This document shows positions 9,690 to 20,727 of a stretch of DNA of 64,000 bases, piece by piece. The notes under the pieces are model-generated. The model searched no databases and was not told the origin of the DNA. It saw nothing but the letters and a program-made list of their open reading frames with translations. The DNA lies in assembly GCA_905221605.1 (NCBI GenBank), contig CAJNDS010000262.1, positions 92,001 through 156,000 on the forward strand, written 5' to 3'. This DNA is from Symbiodinium natans (Eukaryota > Sar > Dinophyceae > Suessiales > Symbiodiniaceae). The position numbers and the translations under genes are program-made. Position 1 is the first letter of the stretch. Each line of letters begins with the position of its first letter.

Positions 9690-10483
9690 TAGGGCTCACT
9701 TACGCATGGTCGTATGAGAAGAGGTTCGCGTTTAGCCTACCCCCGTCCCCCCCCCCCAAGTCCTGCATCCGGAGCCCCCATCCAAATCCCCCCGTACCAG
9801 GAGTCAAAGCCTTAAACCCAAAACTGCAGACCCCGAACCTCAAACCAACTTCCAACCCTCCCACCCCTCCATTCGCCTCACAGTTTCATTCCCCGACAGC
9901 CAAAGGCGCAAGTCTCTCCATGAGGGACGGCCACCTGCCAGGCATATTGCAAGTTGAGATTGATGGTCTAGCATTCGGGCTTACAAAATACTTGGTAGCC
10001 CAGTAAGCATATCGTAATACGGGTACCCTTGTTGGATTTGGCTACAAGGAACCTTGAACAGAAAAAACGTGCAACAAAAAGCGGTACCACAGGGCTACCC
10101 TCAAATACACCCTAAACCCTACCTTGGGTTTTGCTTATGGGTTCAAAAGTGGGGCTTAGAATTGCTTTGGGGGCCTTAGGCGTCCTCTTCACCTACTCGC
10201 TCTTTGCAGATGATGCCTATACGTAGCCCTTTGAAGGTGTTTAGGGTTTGGGCCGGTTTGGGATTCAGGGTGCTTCTCAGCCAGCGCAAAAGCCCTACTG
10301 TAAACCCGAAACGAAACCCGAAACCCAAACCCCAAACCCTAACCCTAAACCCGAATAGAAACTCAAGGCATTCGCATTGATTTCGCTTCAGGGCTCGCTG
10401 TTCTGGTTTAGACCAGACGTGTGAACAACAACGTATAAGTCCATAGCTTCAAAGCACGCAAGCCCACGCAGCAAGGAAGGACT

Positions 10484-10620
10484 GCAAGCTGCCAAGCGAG
10501 GCCACATTATCCAAGCTCTGTTCAAAAGCGTCTCCAACACTCAAGGACTGCAAGCTGCCAAGGCAAGGCCACATTCTTGCAAGCTGCCAGGCAAGGCCAC
10601 ATTCTCCAAGCTTTGGTTGC
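10484..10620. repeat. Short local repeat, CAAGCTGCCA..GGCCACATTC
   Basis: Three partial copies of a unit with GCAAGCTGCCAGGCAAGGCC and CACATTCTCCAAGC. They appear to be duplicates of the tail of the ubiquitin-like fragment they overlap. Confidence 0.65.
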
Positions 10621-10726
10621 CGCCAGCCACCAAGACAAGCATGCCACCTGGCTGCAAGCCGATCCTTCTTGCGACGCTCTTGCGCAAGTCTTTCACGGTC
10701 ATGTTGTCTTCAAAGGATATCTGCAC
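10541..10726 (-). pseudogene. Ubiquitin-like domain fragment
   Basis: The open frame contains MTVKDLRKSVARRIGLQ and LVAGGNQSLENVALPGSL. This matches the layout of ubiquitin-like domains common at the N-terminus of dinoflagellate proteins (helix after TVKDLR, then LVxxG-L). The expected first strand, SLDGSECRYPLKTT, lies just upstream in a different frame, there is no ATG in the current frame, and the C-terminal end dissolves into a local repeat. A decayed fragment is the best reading. Confidence 0.4.
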
Positions 10727-10799
10727 TCCGAACCATCGAGACTACAGACGGTCGAAGCACACGCTTTGGCTTGCGTGACCTTGTGGACGACATGAACTT

Positions 10800-11630
10800 G
10801 GACCTGAATAAGAGTTTTGAAAGTTGGTAGTCGAGGGTATGTACAGAGTACCAGTAGCTAATCCCAATGTTCGGCGAATTTTGTTTTAGAAAGGAGTGAA
10901 CTGCTTGCGGCTCACAGTTCTAGATGAAGACATCTGCCACCCTAAGCCATATTAACCCTAAAATCCAAACCATACAAACTCCAGACTCACGGACTTGCAG
11001 AGTCTTTCAGCAAGAAAGCGCGAAAGGGCCGACTTAGCAATACGTGGACTAAGTTAGCAGAACCCAAAGCCTCAAATGTTCCAGGCTCTATAAAGAGCCT
11101 TCGTCCAAAGGCTCCAAATCCAGAAACAAATAGGCGACAAAGAGAAGCAAATGCGACATTCCTCCCACACTCAAAGGGTCCGAAGGGCCCGAAGGGCCTT
11201 AAATGTTCAGAGTTTGGGGTTCAAACTGCCATGGCGCAAGAAGCAGCTACCTGCCAGTCTTGCCTAAAAGCCATTAATAGAAAACGAAAACACAGCGCGT
11301 GAAAAGCTAGGTGTTCGCACTGCAGCCCTTGCAAGCAGTGTGGCAAGAAGAGTTGCAAGCACTGATAAGGCAGCAACTTGCTTTTAACATCCACGCAGCC
11401 CAGTTCGGAGTCACTATTCTAGGCACTTCTTAAGCAGATGCATTGTCTTGTCATTAAGATGCTCAAGAATATTGGTAGCAATGCGTTCATCAAGAAAACA
11501 GGCCATTCACTTAAGGATGATGGCATCGGTTTGGAAACCGCTTTAGAGACTGCTTGCGAGAGCAGAGCGGCTCAACTGTCCGTAAGCTGCCAAGCTGAAA
11601 ATATTTCAAGGTGCTAAAAAGAATAGCACC
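10800..11630. other. Intergenic, no gene seen
   Basis: Nothing recognisable; no open frame with coding character. Confidence 0.4.
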
Positions 11631-11686
11631 GTGCCCAATCATTGTTGCCACCTCCGTGCCAAAGCTAACATCCCGCCCTGGCTGCG

Positions 11687-12391
11687 CTTGCCAAGACCGC
11701 CAGGGATGCTATACGGCAGCTTCACGCATGGAACGCGGACTGCCTGCCAGCGCAGCAAGACGCCTCTGACATTACGCAGGCTTTGGAGACTGATCAGAAC
11801 TTCCCTCTGCGGGCGGCCGTGGGTACGGTCACTGGCAAGCCACCGGACCCGCAGAGGTGGCACCCAGCGGTCGATTACGTAGCGTTGAACACACGGGTGC
11901 CCACGTCCTTCTTGGTCACGGACAGTCGCAATTGTTCTTAGGTTCTGGCCAGGAGCTGTTCTAATGTTGCTGGATCATGACACCCTCTTCACGCCAGATG
12001 GGAAGCCGAGGAGCTACGACGCTTTGCAGTTCTGGGCCTCTTGCCAAACTTCCTGTTGGTGGAGCCTTTAGGTAAAATGGACGAGACACAGCCCTGTGGC
12101 TCGCTTCCATCCTCGCCTTGGAGCTGTTCGCCGGATGGATACATCCCGTCTGGAGCCCCGTCGCCTAACTTCATCGGCGTGGTTTGTGCGTTGGAGGATC
12201 AGCTTAAAGCCAATGGGGGATTGGTGATCTTCTACCCAATGCTTCTGATGCATCGTGCCCGCGACCTCCTGCCTTCTGCATTCCACACACTGCAGTTGAA
12301 GCTGTGGACATCGTGCGTGGCCCGCGCGTTTACGCAAATCATCCTTCCTAGTGGAGTGCCCACTCCATTGCCTAGCATGCCTGTTAAGTGA
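11687..12391 (+). pseudogene. Decayed coding fragment, unknown protein
   Basis: One frame reads with coding character from about 11687 (AKTARDAIRQLHAWNADCL, later PAVDYVALNTRVPTSFLVTD). It meets two stops around 11940-11975 and continues open from about 12041 in the same frame (FLLVEPLGKMDETQPCGSLP and beyond). GC-rich third positions argue for former coding use. I recognise no family. Introns rather than decay could explain the stops. Confidence 0.3.
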
Positions 12392-12697
12392 CACTGGACA
12401 GAATCCACCATTTGCAGTGCCTTTGAAACACTCCCTCTGGCACGAATGCCAACAGGCACTCCGACTTTGTGTTTGCTTGGGCGCTGCTCGGCAGATATGT
12501 GCATAAGCCAGCATGGAAACGGGCCAACCTTGAGGATAGCCGCCCGGAGCCACAGATTGCCCTTGGCTCCTCTTCGTGGGCAGTGAAAGAAGTCAAAACT
12601 TGGGAACAAGGTTCCTATAAGCAGGGCTTTCTTCCTCTTCTGTTAGGCTATGGCAGTTCACAAACTCGAATGGCGATTTTGCCAGGGCCAGACTTGT

Positions 12698-12973
12698 TCA
12701 TGGCGCTCCAGTCGGGAACAGACGGGGCGTGTGGCCCTGAGACTTACTTGAAGAGTCCCTATCGACCTTGACTACATCTGCGCTAGTGTCTGTGGGGATT
12801 GGCACTTGGTCATCTTTTACCAAACACTGAAGGGGGAGAACCCTACGTGCAATATGGCCAGTGGACTCGACGTCAGGCCAATCAAGGGTAGCTGCCCCCA
12901 GAAGTGTTCGATCTAAGATATGTTCCATCCCAGAGGCACCAAGGCGTGACGATTGGCGCACGGACGAAGGCAT
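12698..12973 (-). pseudogene. Fragment of an unrecognised protein, related to 59089-59370
   Basis: The segment LDWPDVESTGHIARRVLPLQ, followed by CL, resembles LEWPDTSHRMAVFLQRVLPL and ECL in the fragment at 59089-59370 on the same strand. Both are short and lack clear starts. They look like decayed copies of one gene or element. Confidence 0.3.
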
Positions 12974-14160
12974 TAATTTTGTGAAAGTCCCGCCGTTGTT
13001 CCACTGTCCATCGCGTGTCTAAGTAATCCTGCCAGCCAGTAGTCTGGGTCACAGTAGCAGGCCATACCAGGGACAGTGGCGGCTGTTAAGAATCCATAGC
13101 CAATGATGGACTTCTGCAAACTTTCAAGCGCAAGGCCTTGGCAGCTTGGGAGTGTGTGCAGCGGGAACGGCGCATGCAGAGGTTAATTATGGGCGTATGG
13201 ATAAGGAGATACGATGCCGTGGCCCTAGCAAAGCCAGCCTTGTTGAATTCGAGCAAGTCCCACCAACACGATCGCCAGAAGGGCAGTCATTGGCTTCTCT
13301 ACATGCCTCTAGCAATGTCATCTCCGGGGTGCCCAAATTCTCGACATGGTTCAACAGATTCAGATGTGCCTTAATTTGCGTGATAACCTTTTCATACTGG
13401 GAAACAAAGCGAATTTGGGCATTCTTTCGGATTTTATGCCCGAATGTCAGCACAACATCGGCAAGGGGTAAGTGAGCTTGTAGCTTTAACTGATGAGTGT
13501 GCGGTCCTCCGGCCGCTCTGGCACGCTAACTCACCTGCAGGTTTCCAACCATCTTCCAGCCCTGCTGCGTAGCGGCCTAATCAGGAGGTGCTTCAGTGTA
13601 GGCCCGGTAGAAAAGACCAGACTTGGTCTGTCCTGTTGCATGACAAAGGTGCATGACAAGCATAGACTATGCGTGAAAGTTTGGCTAAGTTCCAGCATTG
13701 AGCAGAGGATGCCCAGCGCTGGAGCTTCGCCAGGCGTTAGCGCTGCCGCCGCAGCGGGCGCGCTTCGACCCCACACACAAAATTGGAAACCTCGAAGAGG
13801 ACAAACGTTGAAAATTTGCTTCTGCGCAAGGCACAAGCACGCAGATACCCTCCCGTCTTCCAAGGGCGGAGCGATGACAAAAGAATACACAGGGGAGTGC
13901 AACACGTAAAAAGACATGCTCGTAAGCATCCCCTGGCACAAACAAGCGTGTGCGTATGCGCCCTTGCGGAACTCTGCGAAATAGCTCCTACCCAACTTCT
14001 GAGGGTGGCGCGAGAACAATCCAAACACTTTAGGGGTGTAACTGGCGCAGGCATGCGCAGAGACAAGAAGGAGCGCAATTAGTTGGGCGGACGCACGGAG
14101 GAAAGACTGCAGTGCCGACCACCGACTGACTGCATTGCAGCGTCATGCGGCTGGCAACTT
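12974..14160. other. Intergenic, no gene recognised
   Basis: Several short open frames overlap on both strands and none has convincing features. It ends at the target duplication of the copia element. Confidence 0.4.
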
Positions 14161-14165
14161 GCAAC
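14161..14165. other. Copia target site duplication, low-coordinate copy (GCAAC)
   Basis: GCAAC directly abuts the TGTGAAAA end of the split LTR. The same five bases abut the other outer LTR end at 55256-55260. This shows that the two distant LTRs belong to one insertion. Confidence 0.8.
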
Positions 14166-14754
14166 TGTGAAAAGCAGAGCTTGCGCAGCAGTCTCTTTTT
14201 CACTTTGCACTTGAGCCAAACACCAAAGTGTTCAGCAAGCTTCAGTTCTTGCAGCAAGCTCTCTCCAAGAGCTAAGGGCTCCAAAAAGCTACGAATTCCA
14301 TCTCAACTTTGTTCTACAAAGGAGGTAAAGCAAAAGAGCAATGCAACTGCTTTGGTCTACACCTCGGGGACTTCAGGTCACTTCCGAACAGCAAAACAGC
14401 GAAGCTTCAGAGTCCACTCTGCACTCCTACTCCCATCCTACACGTCCAACGGCAACGAACGAAGTGGCGGGGACACGGAGTGAGTTGCAACAAGACAGAA
14501 CCTCAGAGTTCTGACACGCACTTCTTCACTACTGCTCTCAAGCAGTTTCAAGTGCTTCAAAACTCATCCTAGGCCATGCCAACAAGACAAGAACATGCCA
14601 AAGTCAAGCAAGACATGCCACACACGCTTAAGGGCTTTGGGACAAACCAAACATGCTCACGCCAAGTCATGCAGCAGAAAAACTCTCATGCTTCTCTCTG
14701 TATGGTCAAACACCACATGGCACCAACTGGGCAAACACTACAGGTGAATTTTAC
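14166..14754 (-). repeat. Copia 3' LTR, distal 589 bp
   Basis: It matches 54664-55252 with one difference (CACACGCTT against CACATGCTT). It looks like a solo LTR, but its inner end stops exactly at the 14-bp LINE target motif, and its outer end carries the same target duplication as the 5' LTR. It is therefore the displaced remainder of the 3' LTR. Confidence 0.85.
14741..14754 (-). other. LINE target motif, copy at the LTR / LINE B 3' junction
   Basis: The minus strand reads GTAAAATTCACCTG. It is followed by the LTR sequence TAGTG and preceded by the LINE B 3' end TGCTGAA. Confidence 0.85.
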
Positions 14755-15020
14755 TTCAGCAAGCGCGAGAGCGTTACCCAGTGGGTGTCCTGCATGCAAA
14801 ACGAATTCGCCCGGAGCCCCTTTGGGGCGAGACACAGTCTCTCGGGCAGTCGGTCACCCTGCTACGGCAAAAACCACAGCTTACAAGCTGGGAATGTGGT
14901 GCACCCACAGGCCATCTACAGGGAACTATGTTACAGCTACTCATCAGGAAGAGGTTGCGACCGCAGCCCTAAGGCTGGGAAAGGATGCCCCCAGAGAAGC
15001 AGCCCAGATTCCACAGCCTC

Positions 15021-16384
15021 CTAGGCCGGGGTAGTGCATAGCCAGCGAACTTCTTCCCCCAAAGGTCCAAGGGTGTTGCAGATCTGGTCAAAACACGCTT
15101 GAGGTGGACCCCTGGAAACTTGCCGAAAGTAGCCCACATCATTTGGGCAGTATTTGGCAACTACCCTCCAAAAGCCAGTCCATTCCGGCCTCCCTTGGGA
15201 GGGGCCCCAGTTGTTGGCATCGATGAAGGCCGGAAGGGGAACCACCCTCGTGCCCAGCGGCCTGTGGCTCAGGTTTGAAATGCCCACATCCTTGGCATCA
15301 ACCCCACAGGCATACAAGTGCAACAAGGTGGCCAACGTGGCCAGGAGGTAGGAGTGAACACGGAGACCATTGGCAGCATTTTCCTGGAGCCACTCACGGG
15401 CCTGGCAGCGATGCTCTTGCACGTGGTACAGGAAACGATGCAGGCCCGCACCTGGCTCTCCTTCAGGCCCTAGTCCAATCCACATGGAGCCACTGGTAAG
15501 GATGGGAGCCATGAGCCGGGGAAAACGCCGCGCCATATCAATCTCCGGACCGTTTAAGGATGCATCATCCGTGAGCTTCAAGACCAACGCCTGAGACAGC
15601 TGGTAGCCTACACGGCTTTGTCCCCAGCCCAGGCGCGTGAGAACTCGGGCTTCCACCACGACCTGGCGAATCGGGTCCCACGTAAGTGTGAGATCTGGAG
15701 GGAGGAAGTGCCGAGGCGAGGTGGGCCGCTTGATGTAGCTTGCTGCTTCACCAGCCGCGTGCACACCCGGGGTAAAGTCCTGAGCTTCTCTACGCATGCG
15801 TTGCCGCCGGCCCAGGGGGACTCCTCAGATTCAGGGGCCGGGTCTGCAGGGGGCCCCCGGGCCCTGGACTCCGAGGGGGATCTAGGCCGTGCATGCTGGT
15901 TGGGAAGGTCACGGCTGGACGTAGCCCTTTCTGACCGCCTCCCAGGTGGAGGGGAACGGGTTGAATCACGCGGAACCGAACGCAAATCCACACCGGACCC
16001 TGCTACCTGAGGCCGCCTCCTTCGCGGAGGGGTGGGAGGGGTAGGGCTTCTGTCCACTGAGCGCAGGACCAAACGAGGAGAAGGAGAGCGCCGACGGTCG
16101 CGCCGAGGAGCCGGAGGGGGGGGAGGCGGCCAAGCCTTCGCCGCCGGTTGGGCCGATGAGCTGGAACCTTTAGGTGCCGCCTCCTCAGGGAGGGGTGCCC
16201 CTTCCTGCTGGTCGTCTCCTACAGGAAGGCCCTGGTCTATGCGTTGTTGCCTGCGGATGTGGGGTGGAGGTCGTCGCTTCGAATGCTGGAGGGTCGCCGT
16301 AGAGCGCCACGACTTCCCCTCTGCCATTCGTTGGCGCTGCTCGCGCCAGAAGGGGCCACGACCCCTGCCCTGCGAGCCCCCCAT
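15021..16384 (-). pseudogene. LINE B ORF3: disordered N-region plus kinase-like domain, frameshifted
   Basis: From the ATG at 16384 the first frame encodes a Pro/Arg/Ser-rich tail (APRRDRRRSPSPRLVLRSVD). At about 15790 the coding signal moves to the frame of 15797-15021, so an indel is likely. In that 258-residue frame a kinase-like layout is seen: glycine loop LGWGQSRVGY (G57, G59, G64), VLKL with K74, a following Glu (E85), D170-x4-N175 in the catalytic-loop position, and D193 in FIDANNW in the DFG position. The HRD histidine is absent. It aligns along its length with ORF3 of LINE A, with shared W-IG and FP-L motifs. Catalytic activity is uncertain. Confidence 0.6.
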
Positions 16385-16589
16385 CACTGCTTCTTGAAGC
16401 AAAGGGTCTGCTGACCAGAGGGAAGCTCTTTCTTCTTTTTGCCACGGCTGGCCGGCTTCGGGGCAGGCTCCCTTGCAAGCCCGGCTACGCGTGCACTTGC
16501 CCCAGGAAGGGAAACCACTTCCTTTGTTTTGCCAGACCCGACCTCAGACACGTGCGACTCTGCAGCCTTAGGAAGGGAAGCCGCTTCCT

Positions 16590-19574
16590 TCAGAGTTGAA
16601 GAAGAACCTGGAGAGTCCGGCCGGAAACAGAGGCCTGGGCATGAAAGGACAGGGTTTGGTTGTTGTGAAGTTTTTTACAGGGTTTCTGGAGACCTAAACA
16701 AGGCTGAGAGTGGCCTGGAAGGAGGGTAAGATGGCACCCGGAGCACAGCCATCTACGTCCCTCATTTTCGAGCCGGTGCGTCGGGTGAAGGGTAGGCCAG
16801 AACTGGGGGCCATTGCGGGGCATGTCAATGCACGGCTGAGCAAGCAAACGTTCTAGCCTATCCATCTCATGAACCTGCTGGAGGTAAAGCTTACACTTCA
16901 CACAAGTGATTGACAGATTATTTGTTTTTAACCCCCCTACTTGCCAGACATGGCCACCTACTGCTTCCGGGACGTCCACTTTCGCCAACAAAAGCTGGCG
17001 CTTGTTAGGCCCTTTGGGTGGTTGGGGTTCCTGCCTTTGGCTTCGGGGGACAAAATCATCTTTTGAGGCATGTTTCAAAACAACCACAGCTCGCGACGCC
17101 AGGTAATCACAGATCCTGGTTACGAGCCTATCCAGGTCCTGGACTTTCCGCCCTGCTACAGGCGGTATGGTGGCAGCTCGTTTGCCTGCCAACTCGTCGG
17201 CGCACTGGTTGGCCTGGTGTCTCCAAAGCTGGGAAAAGCCAAACCTAATTTCGAACTCACGGCTAGTTAGGTGGGATTTTACCCAAGTGGGCCTTATCCT
17301 ACCACGGTCCTCCCAGACCGGGCCCCAAAAAGCCGGGGTTGTTTTTTGAAAGGATTTTTTGGTGAGGGTCCTTAGGGCTGGTTTACAGTCCCCCGTGAGG
17401 TCAACCTGACCAAGGGTGTGTTTAATCGTCTGCACAATAGCATAAGATTCACCGTGCGCGACGCTTGTGCCGGGGGGGGTGAGGCCGGACATGGTCCCTA
17501 ACTCCTGAAACAGACCATCTTGAACCCGCCCCACGACGACAGACCAGCTCACTCTTCGCAGTCGCGGATCCTTGGTGAACTTTCCCCCTGACGCGTCCGT
17601 AGCAACCACCAACCCGTCTGCTACTACCTGGGAGGACGTGAGAAACACGCCTGTCTTGACCACTTCTAGGTCCCCCGAGGGAGCGACTGGGAGGTATTTA
17701 AGGGGAAGCATACCCCGAAGCCACAGGCAGTCATCAGGGAAACGGCGCTTCTCCGCCAGAACGTACCCCGGTAACCGCATGCCACCAGGGAAGGAAGGGC
17801 ACTCATACATGAGGTGACGCAGGGTGGCCCCGGGATCGCCACAAAACTTACAGATATCCTTGCCACCATTGCCATTATGAAGAATGGACCCTTGGAAAAC
17901 AGCCCGATAGGCGTACCGGGTTGTTTTGGTGCGCACTGACTTGAGCAGGCGACGCGGGACCGTCCAATCGACCCCGCCCGCAGCACCCGCTGCCGACGAG
18001 GCCGATCCGATGCGACGAGACCTCTGGGTCTTGATGATGTCCGTGAGGAAAGACGAGGTTTGACAGACAACCGAAACCTCAGAGGGCTTGATTTCGAGAA
18101 CACGCTCCTCAAAAACCCAGCGGGAAGGATCGTGGCCGTCGACCTGGAGGTCGCGGAGGTATTGACACATGGCAGAGATGGGTCCAGTGACCACGGGCCA
18201 ACCGTGCTTCGCAGCCTCCAGCCGCTTCCAGACCACCCGCCAAGTGTCCTTTACTGCCTCCCATCCCATGCGGTTACATCTGGCCATCATCCTGAAAAGA
18301 CTTTCCACGTGCTGGGTTACCACAATAAGGTAGGGATCCTGAACCTCATGGGCCGTCATATCTAGGATGGTATCCGTGGAACCATATCGGCTCCTGCCTG
18401 CGTGTCGGGCTACCGCTGCGCGCATGGTTTTCATATGTTTAGGGGCAACCCCTTGTGCTTCATGGCCATAAAGACCCGAGGTGACCACACTAGAACGGTG
18501 CAACCGTAGCCGGACGCGGCGTGCCGGGATACGAAGCTTGCCCAACTTCAGGTTACGAAGGCTACCTACCCGAAAGCGTTTCTGGGCAGTAGTAGTCCTG
18601 CGCCGGCGGCCACTGCCACTATCAAGGCCTAAATCCTTGACCACGTCGACTATGTCAGGGTCCCCCGGCCGCAGCAGCTGTCGCAGCGCCGCGGCCGAGC
18701 GGGGTGTCCCGGCCACAAATTTTGTTTTCTCTTGGCTGAGGACGAGACCTTCAGCCTGAAGACTGGCCTTGAGCACTCGAAAGGCTTCATATGCCGCGCC
18801 CGCGGCTATATCTGGCGAGGCATGGAGGGAGTCTGCAGAGACATCATCCAACCATACGTCGCAATGATGCAAGCCTGTGACTCGTTTCAGTCTGTGTAAG
18901 GGTTCAGACATGGTGAGCTTGGCCACGGTGGGGGCGTACGGGCATCCCTGGATCATGCCCCGGCCTGGGAAAATAGTGGGGCTGGGCTGGGATTCACCCA
19001 CCACCGTGCGGCCTCCTTGGTAGAGGCGAAGGGAAAGGCACAGGGCCAAGGCTGGGAAAGACAACCGCAAGCCTTGTTCGCAAAGCCGCTGCCAAGAGAC
19101 GCTGTCGTAAAACCCATTAATGTCAACAAACAACGAGACAGTGTGCAAACCCTTGACTCTGGCGGATTCTTTGGAGCATTTCCTGGCCAGGGCAACGTCC
19201 AACGAGGTTCGACCTGGAATCGCCGAGTCAAAAGGATGATCCGGGATGTAGGAGTCCAGCCACTGGCTGACCAAGAACCGCCGAGTCTTACACCAAAGCC
19301 GCCACAGGACCGATGTAAGACCGATAGGTCTTTCCTTCAAGGCACTCTTGGCCAGAAGAACAATCTGGACCTGGGAGACTTGGAGGGGAATGGCAAGGTC
19401 CTCCTCCATTTTGTTGAAGACGTTGGCTAGGACGGCATACGCGTCCCGAGGCAGGTCTCGAAGATCATTGAAATCCCAGCCGTCCGGGCCTCCTTTTTTG
19501 GGATTCCTGGCGGCACATATCTTAGCGACAGAGCTAGCAGAATGCTTGGGCAGGGAACGGACCTGCTCCCGGGC
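16590..19574 (-). CDS. LINE B ORF2 (partial): reverse transcriptase, RNase H, Cys/His finger
   Basis: The frame is open for about 994 residues from the 5' truncation point. It starts in the finger region (GGPDGWDFNDLRDLP). RT motif A is FVDINGFYDSV and the catalytic box is CDVWLDDVSAD, with WLDD in place of the usual Y/FxDD. RNase H has VATDASGGKF, GDCKPAL and a C-terminal Asp in NQCADELAGK. The final domain carries CVKCKLY and CSGC, a zinc-binding pattern shared with LINE A ORF2. After the TGA the same frame stays open for about 68 codons, giving a Lys-rich tail. The endonuclease is missing because of the truncation. Confidence 0.85.
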   Translation of the reverse strand, partial: AREQVRSLPKHSASSVAKICAARNPKKGGPDGWDFNDLRDLPRDAYAVLANVFNKMEEDLAIPLQVSQVQIVLLAKSALKERPIGLTSVLWRLWCKTRRFLVSQWLDSYIPDHPFDSAIPGRTSLDVALARKCSKESARVKGLHTVSLFVDINGFYDSVSWQRLCEQGLRLSFPALALCLSLRLYQGGRTVVGESQPSPTIFPGRGMIQGCPYAPTVAKLTMSEPLHRLKRVTGLHHCDVWLDDVSADSLHASPDIAAGAAYEAFRVLKASLQAEGLVLSQEKTKFVAGTPRSAAALRQLLRPGDPDIVDVVKDLGLDSGSGRRRRTTTAQKRFRVGSLRNLKLGKLRIPARRVRLRLHRSSVVTSGLYGHEAQGVAPKHMKTMRAAVARHAGRSRYGSTDTILDMTAHEVQDPYLIVVTQHVESLFRMMARCNRMGWEAVKDTWRVVWKRLEAAKHGWPVVTGPISAMCQYLRDLQVDGHDPSRWVFEERVLEIKPSEVSVVCQTSSFLTDIIKTQRSRRIGSASSAAGAAGGVDWTVPRRLLKSVRTKTTRYAYRAVFQGSILHNGNGGKDICKFCGDPGATLRHLMYECPSFPGGMRLPGYVLAEKRRFPDDCLWLRGMLPLKYLPVAPSGDLEVVKTGVFLTSSQVVADGLVVATDASGGKFTKDPRLRRVSWSVVVGRVQDGLFQELGTMSGLTPPGTSVAHGESYAIVQTIKHTLGQVDLTGDCKPALRTLTKKSFQKTTPAFWGPVWEDRGRIRPTWVKSHLTSREFEIRFGFSQLWRHQANQCADELAGKRAATIPPVAGRKVQDLDRLVTRICDYLASRAVVVLKHASKDDFVPRSQRQEPQPPKGPNKRQLLLAKVDVPEAVGGHVWQVGGLKTNNLSITCVKCKLYLQQVHEMDRLERLLAQPCIDMPRNGPQFWPTLHPTHRLENEGRRWLCSGCHLTLLPGHSQPCLGLQKPCKKLHNNQTLSFHAQASVSGRTLQVLLQL

Positions 19575-19588
19575 CAGGTGAATTTTAC
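19575..19588 (-). other. LINE target motif, LINE A copy 1 / LINE B junction
   Basis: GTAAAATTCACCTG on the minus strand lies between the 3' end of LINE A copy 1 (GTGCAGAC) and the truncated 5' end of LINE B (GCCCGGGAG). Confidence 0.85.
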
Positions 19589-19687
19589 GTCTGCACGCTG
19601 CTTGGCGTAGCCACCCGAAGGGGCTGGGGTATCAGGGTGAAACTTACAAACTCTGCACAGTGAGACTACCGGTACTAGCCCTCACTT

Positions 19688-19838
19688 CCCTCAGACATTT
19701 GTCGAGGCCGAAATCCATTCCCTCAGACCGTGGTCGAGGCCGAAATTCCCTCAGGTCATGCCGAGGCCGAACTTCCCTCTCTTGCACCCCTCAGACCGAA
19801 GTCGAGGCCGAAACTCCTCAGGCAGCACGCCGAGGCGG
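19688..19838. repeat. Hairpin-repeat cluster, LINE A copy 1 3' region
   Basis: Five units with plus-strand form CCTCAG-stem-loop-stem-GAGGCCGAA. The inner stem pairs vary together: AGAC with GTC, AGG with CC, AGGC with GCC. Confidence 0.8.
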
Positions 19839-19904
19839 TATTTTGATTCGGTTTGTTGGTGCCTCTCTGACCACTATCCATGTTTCTTGTCTGTTCTGCG
19901 CTGC

Positions 19905-20725
19905 TCACTCATCAGCTTCGTCATACGGCATGCCCAACGTGATTTTCTGGATCTCTGTTGCCGGAACCGAAAGTAGGGTTCCATCCCATCCTCGTTTTGC
20001 AATCCCGGCATCCAGCAGGTGCTGGGCAAATGGCCCGACATTGCCTACGCACGCCATCCAAAGCGCGCTGGCCTTGCCGTCGTACGTTCTGACCAATCCA
20101 CGTATGGTTGCCAGTAGCTCCTCATCATATTTCTCCAGGAGGCGTACAAGGCCGCATGATATCTTGTATCTCTCCTCCTGCAGCGTCGTCCACTCCGCCG
20201 TGTCAAAGAACACTGCCCGTGGTAGCGATCCTGACATTGGGTCGCGCCCAACGTTGCTCACCGTGATATCCGATAGAGCAACTCCTTGCATGGTCAGCCA
20301 TGACGTTATAGCCACCATGCACCAAAAGGTGCACAGGCTTGACTTGCCCCATGGCTTCCTTTTTCTCCTTTCCCTCAGCTTCCTGCGAGGCCATATTGTG
20401 GGCACCTGGCCCTTCCGCCAGCGTGACTGTACGAGGCTGGCTTGCCTCTTGCTCTTCATTGACACCCTCAGCTTGATGCGAGGCCGTACTGTCTTCTCCT
20501 CTCTCCCGTAGGCGTACCGGACCCACCGGAGATTCCGAAGCTCTCTCCTCTTCACTATCCCAAGGCTGCTCCGGGTGTCTGGCCTGTCGAAGCGGGGAAC
20601 GTTCACGGGGCTGATCCTTCTGCTTGTTCTTGCTTTTGCCCTTGCCTTTGTCCGGCCGATTCCTTAACCAGGATGGCAGTCGACCCTTGTCTTCTCATCG
20701 TAGCATCCGTCTTCCATTGCCTCAT
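19905..20725 (-). pseudogene. LINE A copy 1 ORF3, kinase-like domain with N-lobe deleted
   Basis: Compared with copies 2 and 3 it has a 2-bp loss near 20675 that shifts the frame. It also has a deletion of several hundred bp that joins KPVHLLVH directly to the catalytic-loop region. The glycine loop and lysine are lost. The catalytic-loop part (GVALSDITVSN) and the FFDTAEW segment remain readable to the original stop. Confidence 0.75.
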
Positions 20726-20727
20726 TG

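Larger units (their letters stand above)
14755..19574 (-). mobile_element. LINE family B, 5'-truncated copy
   Basis: This is 4.8 kb between two copies of the 14-bp motif. It begins inside the reverse transcriptase domain, as expected from incomplete target-primed reverse transcription. It keeps RT, RNase H and a C-terminal finger, a kinase-like ORF3 with a frameshift, and a 3' tail containing a GCCCCAAAGGGGC hairpin. The protein is clearly related to, but far diverged from, LINE A. Confidence 0.85.

Noticed and set aside
14166-14754. A solo copia LTR
   Set aside because: Its inner end stops exactly at the LINE target motif, and its outer flank GCAAC matches the flank of the 5' LTR, so it is the far half of the split 3' LTR.
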